Counted from the stretch's first letter, positions 1-8,707 are shown. The stretch is 64,000 nt of DNA from Ruminococcaceae bacterium UBA5406 (GCA_002407675.1 DHNW01000006.1:19451-83450), one strand, 5' to 3'. Translations and numbers: made by a program. Notes: generated from the sequence alone by a model not told the origin.

Positions 1-539
1 TAGCCGAAAACGGCTTCATAAATCTGGCTTTTTGAAAAGACCTGTCCCCGGTTTCTGGCAAGGAATTCGCAGATTTCATATTCACTTTTCGTCAGGGTAA
101 TCACGTGATTGTCAACGCTTACTTCCTTCGCGGACAAATCAAACCGTGCGCCGGATGCGCAGAGGATGCTGTGCTTTTCCCGTTTTTCCCGGCGCAGGTG
201 GGCATTTACTCTCGCCCGCAGTTCGCCCGTGCCAAAAGGTTTCGTGATATAGTCGTCCGCGCCCAAATTCAGCCCATTCATAATATCCGTCTCCATTGTC
301 TTTGCCGTAAGAAACAAAATGGGACAATCTACGACCGCCCGGATTTTCTTGCAGAACGAAAAGCCGTCGGTTCCCGGCATCATCACATCCAGCAGGATTA
401 GGTCGTATTTTGCAAGGCAGTCAAAGTTTACCTGATTTGCTCCCAGCGCCGCGGTCACAAGATGGCGGTCTTTTTCCAGGGAATCTTTAATTAACGCAAG
501 AATCTCTGGATCATCATCAACTGCCAGAATGTCGGCCAA
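1..539 (-). CDS. OmpR/PhoB-family response regulator, 3' end outside window
   Basis: This is the first ~179 residues of a two-component response regulator; the 3' end is cut by the window edge. The receiver domain shows the acidic cluster V-D-D-D at residues 7-10, the phospho-acceptor D51 in LILLDVMMPG, and the K-P of YITKPFG near residue 101. The start of an OmpR-type winged helix follows (LTKSEYEICEFL, then SKSQIYEAVFG). The start is TTG at 537-539, chosen because AGGGGTGG lies about 7 bases upstream and no earlier in-frame start exists close to it. It lies downstream of and parallel to an antimicrobial-peptide ABC transporter. That arrangement suggests, by analogy with LanR/BceR systems, that it controls this transporter together with a kinase beyond the edge. 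Confidence 0.9.
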   Translation of the reverse strand, partial: MADILAVDDDPEILALIKDSLEKDRHLVTAALGANQVNFDCLAKYDLILLDVMMPGTDGFSFCKKIRAVVDCPILFLTAKTMETDIMNGLNLGADDYITKPFGTGELRARVNAHLRREKREKHSILCASGARFDLSAKEVSVDNHVITLTKSEYEICEFLARNRGQVFSKSQIYEAVFG

Positions 540-628
540 AAGGACCACCCCTTTTCGTGAAGCCAAAACTCAGTATAGACGAAAAGCGCATCGGAAGCAA
601 GCATATACCAGCGTACTTCGGGACATTA

Positions 629-1369
629 TCAGTCGTAGGTTTTTCTCCCTTCCCAATTTCTGAACCAGAGAAGGCTTAAAACGAAGGCAATAATAGTTGC
701 TGGTATTGCAATTATCAAACCCTTTTGTATTTCTGCGTACCCGAAGGGCTTCGCCGGATTAAGCCAGTTGTATACCAGATAATCACACAGCCGCGCGCTC
801 CATGTGCACGGGAGATAGTACCACTTACCATCGCCGAGCCCTGTCAGTGCCAGAGCGGAAATTAGGCTTTCCACAATTCCGAGCCCTATGGTAGCGCCCC
901 GTCCATACTGGAGACTGACAAACAGGTGCAGAATATAAAGGAAAACGCTCCCGGCTATCAACAAGCCTGCCGCTTTTAAATACATAAGGGAAGGAGCCGT
1001 TTTAAACCCGACCGCAAAAATGCCTATTGCAAGAGCAATTGAAAGGATTCCCATCAAAAGCATGACAATCAATTTGCTCGAATACGCTAGGGTACGTGAT
1101 TTTATGCCGCACAGCATAGTTTGAAAACTGCCGGCCTGCCCTTCCTGCTCAATTGCTTTGCTGCACACAAGGCCGATAACCAGAGGGAAAGAAGCGCCGA
1201 TCAATTCAAAATACCCGCTGATTTTTAAATCCGGTTTCCACGGGGATACGGAATAATAAACTAAAAACAGGGCCGCCGTCACTAAAGGAATCAGAATATG
1301 TATCCATAACATGGATGTGTGCTTGAATTTATAGCAGTCGGAACGAATACAACGTATAAGAGTTGACAT
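629..1369 (-). CDS. Lantibiotic-protection type ABC transporter permease (second permease, LanG/MutG-like)
   Basis: A 246-residue integral membrane protein with about six hydrophobic segments and an N-terminal cytoplasmic stretch (MSTLIRCIRSDCYKFKHTS) typical of ABC-2 permeases of the LanE/LanG type. It would pair with the permease and ATPase encoded just upstream to expel or shed peptide antibiotics from the membrane. An upstream in-frame extension to 1534 exists, but it overlaps the preceding permease gene and lacks hydrophobic character, so the ATG at 1369 was chosen; it starts 2 bases past the preceding stop. Assignment to the LanG class rests on operon position and family resemblance. 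The peptide substrate is unknown. Confidence 0.8.
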   Translation of the reverse strand: MSTLIRCIRSDCYKFKHTSMLWIHILIPLVTAALFLVYYSVSPWKPDLKISGYFELIGASFPLVIGLVCSKAIEQEGQAGSFQTMLCGIKSRTLAYSSKLIVMLLMGILSIALAIGIFAVGFKTAPSLMYLKAAGLLIAGSVFLYILHLFVSLQYGRGATIGLGIVESLISALALTGLGDGKWYYLPCTWSARLCDYLVYNWLNPAKPFGYAEIQKGLIIAIPATIIAFVLSLLWFRNWEGRKTYD

Positions 1370-1371
1370 TA

Positions 1372-2103
1372 TTATTTTACCTCCTGCTTTGAGAACCAGT
1401 TTGCAGTTACAGTTAGCAACACCGCAAATAGAGCTATGGAAAGAGTAATTCCAATCGGAACAACGCCTGGATTTAATAAAGCATCGCCATGAAGAGCTGG
1501 ATTGCCATTTGGAAGGATTCCCAGTACCGGGCACATTAGCCGTGTTGCCCAGCTATAAGGACAAATCCACCAAAAGGATTTGGTAACCGCAAAAAAGCAC
1601 AAAGCAGTTCCAGCCCCAAAATTGATGAGAACAGCCGAAAGTAGTCCGAACTTCTTTGCAAGAAACAGACAAAGCGGAACCTGCCAAAGAGAGGTGACAA
1701 TCAGCAGAAGCGTAGCAGTTATCATTTGAGAAATTGTTATATTCGAGCTAGTGCAGTAAAAAAGCTTTCCCAAGATAATACCGGCTAAATGAACGATATT
1801 GGCGATGGAAACATAGATTTCAATCAGCAAAACCTTTGAAATCCACGTTTTTCTTAAATTAACCGGCAGGGCAAAAACGGCCCTATAACGCAGTTTCTTT
1901 TCTTCGTTCTGGTTGACGAGCGCTGTGAGTAGGGTGACAAAGCCTAAAAAAGTTAAGGCATACCACCAGTTGTAGCCATTTACGACAAAATATTTTCCTT
2001 CAATAAGTGAAAGCAGTACTATACAAACCGGCGCAAGAACGACCAGTTTTTTTGCAAAGGTTCCCTTGCATTTCAGATTTTCTGCTTTGATATAATTCAG
2101 CAT
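1372..2103 (-). CDS. Lantibiotic-protection type ABC transporter permease (LanE/MutE-like)
   Basis: A 243-residue membrane protein beginning MLNYIKAENLKCKGTFAKKL, the usual start of LanE/MutE immunity permeases (short cytoplasmic amphipathic segment, then six predicted membrane spans). The ATG at 2103 lies one base after the ATPase stop, so the two are translationally coupled. A longer in-frame reading to 2193 overlaps the ATPase C-terminus and was rejected. With the ATPase and the second permease it forms a LanFEG-type self-protection transporter acting at the cytoplasmic membrane. No lantibiotic precursor or LanB/LanC/LanM gene is visible in the window, so it may be a stand-alone resistance device. 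Confidence 0.82.
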   Translation of the reverse strand: MLNYIKAENLKCKGTFAKKLVVLAPVCIVLLSLIEGKYFVVNGYNWWYALTFLGFVTLLTALVNQNEEKKLRYRAVFALPVNLRKTWISKVLLIEIYVSIANIVHLAGIILGKLFYCTSSNITISQMITATLLLIVTSLWQVPLCLFLAKKFGLLSAVLINFGAGTALCFFAVTKSFWWICPYSWATRLMCPVLGILPNGNPALHGDALLNPGVVPIGITLSIALFAVLLTVTANWFSKQEVK

Positions 2104-2104
2104 T

Positions 2105-2812
2105 TCAGGCACCCGCCTTTTTGCTTTTTGAGACGACTTCCATAAAGAGCGATTCCAGATTTTCGCCGGGGTTGATTTGAGCTTCATATCCAAGAATACC
2201 GTTGCTGATAATTCCGATATGGTCGGCGATCAGCTCGACTTCGGATAAAATATGGCTGGAAAGGATCACCGTAATACCCTTCTCTGGGAACGAACGAATC
2301 AGGCCCCGCAGCTCCTGAATACCGATTGGATCCAGCCCGTTTGTGGGTTCATCCAGAATCAGCAGCTTTGGATGATTGAGAAGCGCAATGGCAATGCCAA
2401 GGCGCTGTTTCATCCCCATGGAAAACTGACCGGCCCGCTTTTTACCGGTATTCGTCAAATCCACCGTTTGCAGCACCTCGCCGATTCTGGAATCAGGCAG
2501 CCCCAAAAGGAGAGTGCGCACTTTGAGATTTTCCCTCGCGGACAGATTTTCATACAGCGGAGGCGATTCGATAAGGGCGCCGATATCATTCAAATCATTT
2601 CGGCCCCACGGATGTCCCTCAAACAGGATTTCACCGGACGTTTTGTGGAGCATCCCGGTAATCATCTTGAGGGTTGTGGATTTGCCGGCTCCGTTCGGCC
2701 CAAGTAAGCCGTAAACTGAGTTTTTCTGAATGGAAATGGAAACATTGTTTACAGCACGCTGCTTTTGAAAGACCTTGCAAAGGTTTTTTGTCTGCAAAAT
2801 ATAATTGGCCAT
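2105..2812 (-). CDS. Lantibiotic-protection/bacitracin-type ABC transporter ATP-binding protein (LanF/BcrA-like)
   Basis: A 235-residue single ABC ATPase. Walker A is GPNGAGKST (about residues 38-46), the signature is the BcrA/LanF form FSMGMKQRLG (about residue 131), and Walker B is LLILDEPTNGLDP (about residue 150), followed by the H-loop SSHILSE. The SMGMKQRLG signature is characteristic of bacitracin, lantibiotic and related drug exporters. It powers the two permeases downstream. The gene starts the transcription unit; about 165 bases separate it from the upstream membrane protein gene, leaving room for a promoter on the minus strand. The specific peptide exported cannot be told from the sequence. 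Confidence 0.92.
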   Translation of the reverse strand: MANYILQTKNLCKVFQKQRAVNNVSISIQKNSVYGLLGPNGAGKSTTLKMITGMLHKTSGEILFEGHPWGRNDLNDIGALIESPPLYENLSARENLKVRTLLLGLPDSRIGEVLQTVDLTNTGKKRAGQFSMGMKQRLGIAIALLNHPKLLILDEPTNGLDPIGIQELRGLIRSFPEKGITVILSSHILSEVELIADHIGIISNGILGYEAQINPGENLESLFMEVVSKSKKAGA

Positions 2813-2977
2813 ACTTCATCATCCTTTTCTGAAGATCATGGCCAATCGTATACCTTAATTTCGAAGATTCTATAAAGATTTGAAAGATAAGTGTAAGGTT
2901 TTTATGGGTGCAAATATAAACCTGATGCGGAGAATCCAAAGCACTGTAGGTTAAGACTGCAAATGAATTTTTATTTC

Positions 2978-3688
2978 TTACCTTTTTAGCAGCTTGCACT
3001 GACTGTTCCGTTTTGTTATCAGGCGGACGATCTCATCGGCTGTTTCGGCTGCGGCTTTGTGGTCGCTTGCGTTTACGGCCGTTTTTAATGAATTGAACTG
3101 GAGCGTGATCCGCGACTCCGTATCCATCAGCGCTTCACTGGACATTGGATCACTGTAACGGACAGCCTCAAAAACCTTTTTGACGATCGCTTTTATCTCG
3201 TTGGTCTGTGCTTCTTCCATTAGATTTTTTGTGTCTGCTGCCAGCGATTTTATGAAAAAAGCCCCCGACTGAACAGATTTTTCACGTTCTCCAACGAATT
3301 GGGCTGCCGCCCTCGCCGCAATAACGCTGACTGCGCAAAACGCAAGGCTCAGGACGCAAACCACAATTCCCACCCAGTAAGGGATATAGGGAATTGTCAT
3401 ACAAAGCGCTCCCGCAGCCAGGCTGGCCACAAGTCCGCCATAGCTGATGCTGACAGCCGGCAGATTCAGGAATGCCTTTTCCTTCGTATCAGACCGAAAA
3501 AACAGAGCATTGCAAATGAACTGGCCAACGAAAGAAACCAGAATAAAGAAATATCCGATCCAAAACGATCCGCCGAATCCGGCGGATTTCGTATTTGGCA
3601 CAGCAAATACAATAAGATGAAATGCGGCAAAGGCAATGAGCCAGATTATTCCGTAATATTTGAATTTTGCTTTCAATTTTCCGTCCAC
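2978..3688 (-). CDS. Hypothetical membrane protein with C-terminal helical domain
   Basis: A 236-residue protein that I do not recognise as a named family. The first ~130 residues hold four hydrophobic segments (around residues 12-30, 40-65, 78-100 and 103-125). The remaining ~100 residues are charged and probably helical, ending with a cluster of basic residues. It lies 12 bases downstream of the zinc-ribbon remnant and in the same direction. Similar arrangements of zinc-ribbon, TIR-domain and small membrane proteins occur in Clostridia (inference from memory). It looks intact, with an ATG preceded by AGGAGGA. Its function is unknown. Confidence 0.6.
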   Translation of the reverse strand: MDGKLKAKFKYYGIIWLIAFAAFHLIVFAVPNTKSAGFGGSFWIGYFFILVSFVGQFICNALFFRSDTKEKAFLNLPAVSISYGGLVASLAAGALCMTIPYIPYWVGIVVCVLSLAFCAVSVIAARAAAQFVGEREKSVQSGAFFIKSLAADTKNLMEEAQTNEIKAIVKKVFEAVRYSDPMSSEALMDTESRITLQFNSLKTAVNASDHKAAAETADEIVRLITKRNSQCKLLKR

Positions 3689-3700
3689 TGAAACTCCTCC

Positions 3701-3931
3701 TTAAATTTTTTCCCCGCATTCCGGGCAGAATTTTGTACCGCCGGGCAGCTCTTTTCCGCATTTCGGGCAGATTACGGTAAGCTGATATCCACATTCAGAA
3801 CAGAATTTTCCTTTGGGAACCCTCTTCCCACACTGGGGGCACAGCACCATTTGATCTGACTGCTCCGGTGCCGAGACAGCTTTTTCTCCACAGTTCAAGC
3901 AGAACTTTGCCCCCGCGGGGAGAACTGCTCC
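3701..3931 (-). pseudogene. C-terminal fragment of a multi-zinc-ribbon protein
   Basis: This stretch encodes about 77 residues with two and a half consecutive zinc ribbons: an incomplete FCLNCG, then LCPQCG...FCSECG, then ICPKCG...FCPECG, ending CGEKI. The reading frame has no start of its own. Upstream, near 3931-3937, it runs abruptly into TIR-domain coding sequence in a different frame. It is best read as the surviving 3' end of a larger gene whose 5' part was lost in a deletion. The TIR reading frame continues across the junction as about 30 junk residues and stops at 3795. Confidence 0.7.
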
Positions 3932-4544
3932 ACTCGTTTTTGACCCAGACGGCATTGAAATATTCCGCTTTGGTGCCAAGCACAATCATAACCTTTGCAC
4001 TGTTCAGTGCGGAAAATATGTATGGCTCATACGCCGTTCCGAGCTTGTCTTCCAAAGTGATCCGGGAAAAAAACACCTTGAAGCCTTCGTTCGTCAATCC
4101 ATAGTACAAGTCAGTAGCAAGGACGCTGTCCGGCGTTCTTTGCCCGTTCTCATCATTTTCCTTGTAGCAGATGAACACATCGAAGGGTTCCTCACTGTTG
4201 GATATTGTTAAAATATTCTGCTGGATTTTGTCATTGGCTTCCGCCTCTGCCATATACACTTTTTTCTGCTCTTCATCGGCGTAACTGAGCGCGGACTTAA
4301 AATTCTCATCCATAAAAACGGAGGTAAACTGCGTGCGGTTGATGGTCGGCACACGCTTCTGGGTTGCGGGATCTTCCACATATTCCACGCCGTAGCGGCA
4401 CAGTACAATGGACCAATACGCTTCCGAATCGGTCTGATCTTCATTCAGTATCTGCTCATAAATGGACATGGCTTTATCGTAATCATTGTTTCTGCGGAAA
4501 TGATTGGCACGGTTATAAAGGTTTGCGCGCTTTTCATCGTCCAG
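3932..4544 (-). pseudogene. Truncated TPR-TIR domain protein
   Basis: About 200 residues of a TIR-domain protein. A TPR-like segment (NLYNRANHFRRNNDYDKAMSIYEQIL) is followed by a linker and then a TIR domain with FDVFICYKENDENG, the glutamate-containing segment SRITLEDKLG and [11 protein letters not shown]. The sequence breaks off immediately after NEWS, where the rest of the TIR fold is normally found. The N-terminal part (commonly a zinc-binding segment in this family) is missing and replaced in frame by a LacI remnant. Full-length relatives are widespread in Ruminococcaceae. With both ends lost, a functional NADase or signalling role is unlikely. Confidence 0.75.
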
Positions 4545-5370
4545 TTTTGGGTTCGTCCTGTTTTTCAGAATTCTTTCCTGTAAAAGGGAAAGGGCTGCAT
4601 CGCACATAAGCGGAATATCAATATGGAATGTCGTCAGCGGAGGTGAAACATATTTGGAAATATTTAAATTACCTATACTGAAGAAAGCTACCCTACTGGG
4701 AATGTTCCACCCTGCTTCATGAAATGCCTGAAAAGCACCGATGGCAAGTGTGTCACTGGATACACAGAAAGCCGACGGCATTTCGTTGCCAAGTCTTTTG
4801 ATCGCCTCCAATGCTAAACGATACCCTTCTTTTACAGTTAATGTATCCGTAGTGAAAATATTTTTTTCATTCAGCATACCATAATACTTGGCGCTTTCCC
4901 GGAAAGACCATTCGCGAACATCCATTAAAGGTTTTCCAGAATAAATATCAAAATCGGTTTCACCCATAAAGCCGAGGCTTTTATATCCATGTTTAACAAA
5001 ATAGTCTACAATTTGTGTCACAATGGAATCATAATTCGGACGAACCGAATCAAAACAGCTGTCATCAGGGGAAGTTCCGATAAAAATGCCGTTTGCTGAC
5101 AAGCTTTTCAGAAAATTGATTTCGCTGATATTGTTCCACCCGATTACAAAAAATGCATTTATGCCTTTTTCTATTGACTCCAAACCGTCTGATTTTTTGT
5201 ACAATTAAAGCTTTATATTCCGCTGATCAGCCTGCCTGATTAGCTCGGTCTGAATGCTCTGCAGATAGACGTCCTGAAGTTCTTCCTGATTTTTAGGCCA
5301 ATACAGCAACGCCACATCGTCAATCGGCGGGCTGACCTTTTTTTTCTGATAGCCTAATTCTTTGGCAATA
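4545..5370 (-). pseudogene. LacI-family regulator remnant (effector-binding domain, broken)
   Basis: The periplasmic-binding-like effector domain of a LacI/GalR regulator. It runs from GIAKELGYQKKK, the end of the DNA-binding headpiece, to LLQERILKNRTNPK near the normal C-terminus. The helix-turn-helix is gone: the sequence switches near 5370 into an oppositely oriented GH53 gene. An in-frame TAA lies at about 5206-5208, between RNIKL and LYKKSDG. The last ~40 residues are replaced in frame by the TIR protein, giving an open frame of 469 codons (3795-5204) that is a chimera of two unrelated genes. Homologues near galactan genes are usually galactan or arabinogalactan regulators, which fits the adjacent GH53 and permease remnants. 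Confidence 0.75.
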
Positions 5371-5605
5371 CCACAAGGATGTGATCGTTACGGAAACTGC
5401 ATATGGATTTACAACCGATAGCAACGGAGACAACACGATTTTCACCCGGGAATTGTGTAAAGATGTTCCGTATCCTCCGTCTCCGAAAGGGCAAAAAAAT
5501 TTTCTGCAGGATTTGTCTGCCAGGTTGAGGTACGTCAAAAATAACCGCGGAAAAGGGTTCTTTTACTGGGAACCGGAGTGGATTCCGGCCCGGGGGGTAA
5601 GCTGG
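5369..5605 (+). pseudogene. C-terminal fragment of GH53 endo-beta-1,4-galactanase
   Basis: About 78 residues typical of the end of a GH53 arabinogalactan endo-1,4-beta-galactanase. They include KDVIVTETAYGF, containing the family's nucleophile glutamate in the ETAY motif, then YPPSPKGQKNFL and GKGFFYWEPEWIPARGVSW. The N-terminal ~75% of the enzyme, including the acid/base, is absent. The fragment is fused in frame to the end of a sugar permease. It shows that the lineage once had a galactan-degrading locus here. Confidence 0.75.
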
Positions 5606-5827
5606 GTCACATACAGCGAATATGTTTTGACTTCAGTGTTTTTACAGTCACCGCAAAAATTTACGCTTGCGCTCGGTCTTCAATCTTTTATCACAAATCA
5701 ATTTGCAGCCCATTGGACTTTGTTTGCAGCAGCATCGGTTCTGGCATCTCTTCCCATCATGATCCTGTTTATGGCATTGCAGAAGTTTATTCAAAGCGGC
5801 TTAACAGCTGGCGGAGTAAAGGAATAG
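5606..5827 (+). pseudogene. C-terminal fragment of a MalG-type (GanQ-like) sugar ABC permease
   Basis: About 73 residues of a CUT1 permease C-terminus: a SEYVLTSVFL segment, the FAAASVLASLPIMILFMALQ membrane span and the typical ending SGLTAGGVKE. The EAA loop and all earlier spans are missing. It directly continues the GH53 fragment in the same reading frame, so the open frame 5381-5827 is a fossil chimera rather than a gene. GanQ, the galactooligosaccharide permease, is the natural parent given the GH53 neighbour, but this is inference. Confidence 0.7.
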
Positions 5828-5921
5828 GAATTTACTGTCTTTTTCGTTCACGAACATTTTCGCACAGGGAACCCGCCCAGAGAACAGGATAACGGGCACC
5901 TTCTTGTGGCATTTTTAACTT

Positions 5922-5990
5922 AAGCCATTGGGTACATCTCCTTCATGAATGTCTTCAGCTCCATTCATTTAATCAGAGACCCAATGGCTT
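5922..5990. other. Perfect 12-bp inverted repeat with long loop
   Basis: AAGCCATTGGGT (5922-5933) is repeated exactly in inverted form as ACCCAATGGCTT (5979-5990) with 45 bases between, followed by TTTTC. It lies in the 408-base gap between the permease remnant and the DUF1861 gene. It could be a weak terminator for the lost galactan operon or the ends of a tiny mobile relic. Nothing else is recognisable in 5828-6120. Confidence 0.45.
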
Positions 5991-6125
5991 TTCTATGCTT
6001 TCACGGAATCGTAACATTATTATACTCTATTGTTAATTATTGTTTAAAATTTGCCTGCTTCTATTTAAAAATTCCCTTCTATGTCAAAAATATTTAATTT
6101 TTCTCAAAATTAAAGTTAATATGCG

Positions 6126-6155
6126 TTGAATTAAAGTATTTATGGGAAGTACAAT
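6126..6155 (+). promoter_or_regulatory. Candidate sigma-A promoter of the mannoside operon
   Basis: TTGAAT (6126-6131) and TACAAT (6150-6155) are separated by 18 bases, about 80 bases upstream of the DUF1861 start. The surrounding sequence is very AT-rich. It would drive the 6236-12708 operon, whose last gene is a LacI regulator. I did not find a clear LacI palindrome overlapping it. Confidence 0.45.
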
Positions 6156-6235
6156 CAAGTTAAAAGAAAAAGGGTCACACAAAATATTACTTCTGAAAAA
6201 TTTACCAAGAAACAGATGAATTCGGAGGAACCAGG

Positions 6236-7183
6236 ATGACCTCAGTACGAACCTGCAGGCAGCTTATGGAAGAATACCCGTGGAAATGCCTTCAATTTGC
6301 CAATACCAGGCTGCCAATTGTTTTGCCAAAAAAAGATAATCGCGATGTTTACAACATTTCTTCTCCATTTTCTTACCGCGGCGACCAAATTCTTTTAGGG
6401 CGGGTAGAATGCCGAAACAGTGAAGACTCCGATATCGTTTTCTTCCACAAAAGACGTGGAGAATGGATTCCGGATGACAGGTTTCAGCCTTTGGAACACC
6501 TTCAAGATCCTTTTTATACATTTGTGAATGGCCAGCTCATTCTCGGAGGAGTCCAGACATTTCGGACCGCGGAGAGAAAGGTGTCTTACCGAACCATTTT
6601 TCTGCAGGAAACAGAGTCCTTTCGGCTCCAGAAATTTGCGTGCGGACCGGATAATATGAAAGATATCCGTTTGCTGGAACTTCCAAATGGGCAGATTCTG
6701 GTTACCACAAAACCGCAGGGAGAAATCGGCGGAAGAGGAAAAATCGGCTGGCTGATTATGGATTCCATCCATGAACTGAATCCGCGGACCTTAGCTTCCG
6801 CCAGAGTTTTTGAAGATCAGTTCACCCAAGAAGAATGGGGCGGAACCAATCAGCTGCATTTACTGAAAAATGGGAAAGTAGGCGTCCTTTCCCATATAGC
6901 GCAGTTTGACAGCAACGGGAACCGGCACTATTACTGTACCTGCTTTTTGCTGGATCCGGAAAGAGGCCGGCACTCCCCCATGAAAATGATCGCCATACGG
7001 AATAATTTTGAAGCAGGAGAAAGCAAACGTCCCGATTTGCAGGACGTCATTTTTGGAGGCGGACTTGTGCGTATGGGAAATGGGACAGCGCGCCTTTACT
7101 GCGGAATAGGAGATGCGGAAGCTCATTGCATCCCGATTCCGGACCCTTTCTTGAAATGGGAAAATACAGGTGATAATTTCTGA
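6236..7183 (+). CDS. DUF1861 family protein (beta-propeller, GH130-related fold)
   Basis: A 315-residue protein recognised as DUF1861 from its conserved blocks: DVYNISSPF, the QDPFYTFVNGQLILGGV stretch, a GPDNMKDIRLLELPNGQI block, GGRGKIGW and QEEWGGTNQLHLL, then the C-terminal YCGIGDAEAH. The family has no established activity; its predicted five-bladed propeller resembles those of GH130 and related clans. Here it opens an operon containing a CUT1 transporter and a GH130 phosphorylase, so a second mannoside-acting enzyme is a reasonable inference. It has no signal peptide and is therefore cytoplasmic. The start ATG follows TCGGAGGAACC. Confidence 0.8.
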   Translation: MTSVRTCRQLMEEYPWKCLQFANTRLPIVLPKKDNRDVYNISSPFSYRGDQILLGRVECRNSEDSDIVFFHKRRGEWIPDDRFQPLEHLQDPFYTFVNGQLILGGVQTFRTAERKVSYRTIFLQETESFRLQKFACGPDNMKDIRLLELPNGQILVTTKPQGEIGGRGKIGWLIMDSIHELNPRTLASARVFEDQFTQEEWGGTNQLHLLKNGKVGVLSHIAQFDSNGNRHYYCTCFLLDPERGRHSPMKMIAIRNNFEAGESKRPDLQDVIFGGGLVRMGNGTARLYCGIGDAEAHCIPIPDPFLKWENTGDNF

Positions 7184-7256
7184 CTGTAACGCTCTTCACG
7201 ATTGATATGTGTTCATGATGTGTTAGTGTTAAATTTTTTGTTAGGAGGAATTTGCT

Positions 7257-8666
7257 ATGATAAGGAAAAGAGCAGAAGCTGTTCTGGTAACCGGCGCCCT
7301 GCTGGTTGGCATGCTTTCCGGATGCAGTAAACCGGCATCCGGAAGCGCGTCGGGTTCAGCATCTCAAAAGGCGGCCGGCAGCAGCGTAACCGTGAAATTT
7401 TGGTCGGCCCCCCAGAAAGTTCAATATAATTTCTGGGTATCCAAAGCCAAGGCTTTCAATGCGACTAACCCAAAAATAAACGGGAAGAACGTCACGGTAA
7501 AAGTCCAGGAAATGCCAGAATCGCCGTCCTCAGAAGCAGGCATTCAGAATGCAATTGTGACAGGGACGGTTCCGGCCGCTTCGGAAAACATCAGCCGGAG
7601 TTTTGCGGCAACTCTGGCAAACTCTAACGCCCTATATAATATTGAAAACGACAAATGGTATCAGACGGCCGTCGCTGAGAAAAAAGCCGGAGATACTATG
7701 AAAGAATGGGCTATTGGCTCCAAGCAGTATGTTCTTCCGGAATATGTCAATCCCATGACGTGGCAGTGGAATTCCAAGGCACTGAAAGCACTGGGGTTCA
7801 GCAAAGTGCCTGAAACGATGGATGACCTGAAGGCCGTTCTGAAAGCATTTACCGCAAACAAAGCAAAAATGCAGGCACTGGGAGTAACCCACACGCTGTA
7901 CCGTCCGGCGCTGTTGCGTTCCGACCAATGGTGGGAAAGATGGTATGATTTTCAGGGGATATATATGGCCCTATCACAGAAAACTTCGTGGGTAGAAAAA
8001 GGCAAATTAACGCTTGACCGCCAAGGGACTATTGATACATTTCAAATGCTTGGAAACTTTGGCAATACGATTCAGACCAATGAAGTAACCGATGTTTGGA
8101 CTTCCAAGACAATTCCAATCCTGATGAGCACAAGCTTGCCGTGGGATATTCAGACAATGCAGGCCGCCGGCAAAAAATACGGGCTGGACGGCGACTATAT
8201 TTTCGGGCCTTCGCTGGTTAAAAAGGCCGGGGACACCCCGTATAATTTCGGAGATTCAAAAGGAATTGTGCTGTACAAGAACAGCAGCATTTCCAACGAC
8301 CAGCATCAGGGTGCTGTTGCTTTTCTGCAGTGGATGTACAGCGATAAAAACTGTGATCAAACAGATGCCGACTGGCTGGCCGCAACCACCATGCTGCCAG
8401 TGCGCGGGGATACATTGAAAAACAGCCTGTTTGCTCCGATGATGAAGAAGTATCCGGAACTGAAAGATTTGGCGGGTTACTCCGTTTACAGTATACCGTG
8501 CATGGCTTCTGAAAAAATGACCGATATTCAGACCTCGCTGGGAGAATCCGGGTTGGTTCCCTACATACAAAAATCAACAAAGCAGGAACCCCTGCATGCC
8601 CCAGATGCCTCAGCAGACGTAGACAATGCCATTCGTGCCATGAAGTCCGCAGGCAGTTTAAGCTGA
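7257..8666 (+). CDS. Sugar ABC transporter substrate-binding lipoprotein (CUT1)
   Basis: A 469-residue extracellular binding protein. It has a signal peptide with lipobox LSGC near residue 23, then a Ser/Ala/Gly-rich linker and the bacterial type 1 solute-binding fold (VTVKFWSAPQKVQYNFWVSKAKAFN...). It is anchored outside the membrane and delivers an oligosaccharide to the permease pair downstream. The neighbouring GH130 and DUF1861 genes suggest a manno-oligosaccharide. It is followed by a strong hairpin with a T tract before the permease genes, which would let the binding protein be made in excess. Confidence 0.9.
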   Translation: MIRKRAEAVLVTGALLVGMLSGCSKPASGSASGSASQKAAGSSVTVKFWSAPQKVQYNFWVSKAKAFNATNPKINGKNVTVKVQEMPESPSSEAGIQNAIVTGTVPAASENISRSFAATLANSNALYNIENDKWYQTAVAEKKAGDTMKEWAIGSKQYVLPEYVNPMTWQWNSKALKALGFSKVPETMDDLKAVLKAFTANKAKMQALGVTHTLYRPALLRSDQWWERWYDFQGIYMALSQKTSWVEKGKLTLDRQGTIDTFQMLGNFGNTIQTNEVTDVWTSKTIPILMSTSLPWDIQTMQAAGKKYGLDGDYIFGPSLVKKAGDTPYNFGDSKGIVLYKNSSISNDQHQGAVAFLQWMYSDKNCDQTDADWLAATTMLPVRGDTLKNSLFAPMMKKYPELKDLAGYSVYSIPCMASEKMTDIQTSLGESGLVPYIQKSTKQEPLHAPDASADVDNAIRAMKSAGSLS

Positions 8667-8707
8667 CAGACACTGCCAAAATTTCACCGTGGCGACTGTC
8701 TTTCTGC

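Noticed and set aside
5381..5827. 149-residue open frame as a novel membrane-anchored galactanase
   Set aside because: It contains only the last parts of a GH53 enzyme and of a sugar permease; neither half could fold or act as its parent does.
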